DNA from: Burkholderiaceae bacterium | GTDB taxonomy: Bacteria; Pseudomonadota; Gammaproteobacteria; Burkholderiales; Burkholderiaceae_C | Direction of reading: 5' to 3' | Assembly (NCBI GenBank): GCA_919902775.1 | Contig: CAKKRJ010000006.1 | Location: 62,001-126,000, forward strand | Length of the DNA: 64,000 nt | In this document: positions 62,916-64,000 of the stretch, piece by piece | How positions within the stretch are numbered: the first letter of the stretch is position 1 | Layout of the letters: each line of letters starts with the position of its first letter | The notes under the pieces: generated by a model | What the model saw: only the letters and a program-made list of their open reading frames with translations | What the model was told of the DNA's origin: nothing | The model's database searches: none | Program-made: the position numbers and the translations under genes

Positions 62916-63877
62916 CGCCCGGCCCCGGTTGATGGGCCCGCTGCGCGGTTCAGGCATTCGGCCATGAGCCTTGCACCTTCGGCCATGCGGGGGCCTGCGC
63001 GCACCAGCATGTCGGAAGCGTCTGGCTTGAAGACACACAGGCGTTGCGCCTGCATGGCGCGCAAGGCGGACCAGCCTGGACGTTGGGCCATGCTGGCTTG
63101 GCTGCTGTCGCCGGCCATGATCACATCGGGCTGGGCTCGCACCACGTATTCGGGATTGACTTGTGGAAACGGCCCCATAGAGGCGGGCAGGATGTTGACC
63201 ATGCCCATGCGCGTGAGCGTTTCGCCAATGAACGAGGCTTCACTCGCGCCATAGGGTGTTGGGCTGACCTCGAAATACACCCGTTGCCGACGCGCTTGCG
63301 GGCTGAGCGATTGCACCGCCGCTTGCACGCCCAGCTGGATGCCCTGCCAGACGCGCTCGCTGTCGGCCTGAGGCAGATGCAAAGCCTGGCCCACCGTTTT
63401 CAGCACGCGCTGGGCATCGGCATGGGTGCGCGGCTCCAGCCGCAACACCGTGAGGCCCAGCGCTTGCAGTCGGTCTGCACCTCGGGTGGAGTCGGCGGCC
63501 AGCACCAGATCGGGCTTGAGTGCGACGATGCTTTCGATGTTGGGGTCGATCCCGCCGCCCACGCGCGGCAGGTTTTTGATGGATTCAGGCCAATTGGAAT
63601 AGCGGTCCACCCCCACCAGGCGCTGACACGCGCCCAGCGCGCACACGCTTTCGGTCAAGGAGGGCAACAGGCTCACGATGCGTTGAGGCGCTTGCGAGAT
63701 CCCGATTTTTTGTTGACGATCGTCTTGCACCGTCACCGCCAAGGCCCACGCACTCCCCCCCCACAAGGCCATGCCCAATGTCAGCGGCTTGACCCAAGCC
63801 CAAGCCTGGCGTGCGCTTGGCCAGCGGGCGGGGTGCAAGGCCTGCTGCATGACGTGGCGGCCAGACGAATCACGCAT
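62912..63877 (-). CDS. btuF: Periplasmic substrate-binding protein, BtuF-like (type III)
   Basis: About 321 residues. The N-terminus carries a signal peptide (PLTLGMALWGGSAWALA). QRIVSLLPSLTESVCALGAC, LVGVDRYSNWP, LPRVGGGIDPNIESIVALKP and VDIMAGDSS-like (PDVIMAGDSS) segments match BtuF-type cobalamin/iron-chelate binding proteins. The ATG 63877 overlaps the upstream gene by eight bases; ATG 63850 is an alternative. It delivers substrate to the permease. It is coupled by four bases to btuC. Confidence 0.88.
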   Translation of the reverse strand: MRDSSGRHVMQQALHPARWPSARQAWAWVKPLTLGMALWGGSAWALAVTVQDDRQQKIGISQAPQRIVSLLPSLTESVCALGACQRLVGVDRYSNWPESIKNLPRVGGGIDPNIESIVALKPDLVLAADSTRGADRLQALGLTVLRLEPRTHADAQRVLKTVGQALHLPQADSERVWQGIQLGVQAAVQSLSPQARRQRVYFEVSPTPYGASEASFIGETLTRMGMVNILPASMGPFPQVNPEYVVRAQPDVIMAGDSSQASMAQRPGWSALRAMQAQRLCVFKPDASDMLVRAGPRMAEGARLMAECLNRAAGPSTGAGR

Positions 63878-64000
63878 GCTGGTCCACCCATTGGCTGATG
63901 ATCCGGTGCAACTGGGCCACGCCATCGGTGAGCGCGGCGGGGCCGGGTTGCAAAATGTCGGCCGACTTGATTTCAAACAATTGCCCATGGCGCACCGCAG
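63870..64000 (-). CDS. Second BtuF-like cobalamin-binding protein, C-terminal fragment at window edge
   Basis: The last ~43 residues of a gene that runs off the right end: AVRHGQLFEIKSADILQPGP followed by AALTDGVAQLHRIISQWVDQ, a typical C-terminus of cobalamin-binding periplasmic or soluble proteins. It ends in TGA at 63870-63872 and overlaps the next binding-protein gene by eight bases, so both belong to the same operon. The fragment is short, so the family call is moderate. Confidence 0.65.
   Translation of the reverse strand, partial: AVRHGQLFEIKSADILQPGPAALTDGVAQLHRIISQWVDQHA

Noticed and set aside
62916..63038. GTG start at 63038 for the btuC permease
   Set aside because: It would lie inside the binding-protein gene and encode a basic non-hydrophobic extension; the ATG at 62915 gives the usual overlap.

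Overview
The window reads as chromosomal DNA of a GC-rich betaproteobacterium of the order Burkholderiales, most likely family Comamonadaceae. The evidence is gene content and synteny: mltG-tmk-holB-tatD, a Burkholderiales-type aceE-aceF-lpdA cluster in which E3 carries its own lipoyl domain, a divergent PAS kinase with a FixJ-like regulator next to folD and an M3 peptidase, ompR-envZ, ispD-ispF, and the DUF3348-DUF802-OmpA-DUF2894 block. I cannot assign a genus. There is no phage, plasmid backbone, rRNA or CRISPR array. The only mobile DNA is an IS3-family remnant.

Layout. 1-9.1 kb: 3' end of tex, a patatin-like lipase, a glycine-zipper lipoprotein, a Cys-rich unknown, trhO, a TfoX-N protein, an iron-dependent alcohol dehydrogenase, an HSL-type esterase, a thioesterase-GNAT fusion, and ygfZ. 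9.2-14.8 kb: mltG, tmk, holB, tatD, an ankyrin protein, hupB (with a small ORF in its leader and a strong terminator) and a CigR-like protein. 14.9-19.5 kb: an RbgA/YlqF GTPase, a DEDD exonuclease, a putative Fe(II)/2-oxoglutarate-enzyme-like unknown, a VOC protein, and a Fic protein with a palindromic upstream site. 19.5-25.8 kb: the pyruvate dehydrogenase operon. 25.9-33.2 kb: sensor kinase and response regulator, folD, M3 peptidase, IS3 remnant, class I glutamine amidotransferase. 33.4-36.8 kb: tRNA-Val(GAC), relA and a hydrolase. 36.9-43.9 kb: bdhA, ompR-envZ, DUF2975-XRE-DUF3857, ispD-ispF. 43.9-52.8 kb: mfd behind a terminator-like hairpin, a DUF4405 protein, vapBC, serB, DUF3820, an epoxide-hydrolase-like protein, an aminotransferase, nth. 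52.98-57.23 kb: the four-gene DUF3348/DUF802/MotB-like/DUF2894 operon. 57.2-64 kb: fumC, wrbA, a glutaredoxin, and a translationally coupled cobQ plus corrinoid/iron ABC importer operon that runs off the right end.

How genes work together. aceE/aceF/lpdA encode all three subunits of pyruvate dehydrogenase, and a PAS kinase plus FixJ-type regulator diverge from them across an AT-rich region containing an inverted repeat. ompR-envZ, vapBC, ispDF and the BtuFCD-CobQ block are each coupled by 4-base start/stop overlaps. The most interesting unit is the DUF3348-DUF802-OmpA-DUF2894 operon. Its middle two proteins look like a MotA/ZorA-type channel subunit with a coiled-coil tail of about 530 residues and a MotB/ZorB-type peptidoglycan-binding stator, so it may be a proton-driven envelope motor of undescribed purpose.

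Interspersed between genes are at least four copies, plus one truncated copy, of a REP/BIME-like palindromic repeat, and one copy of a second palindromic family.
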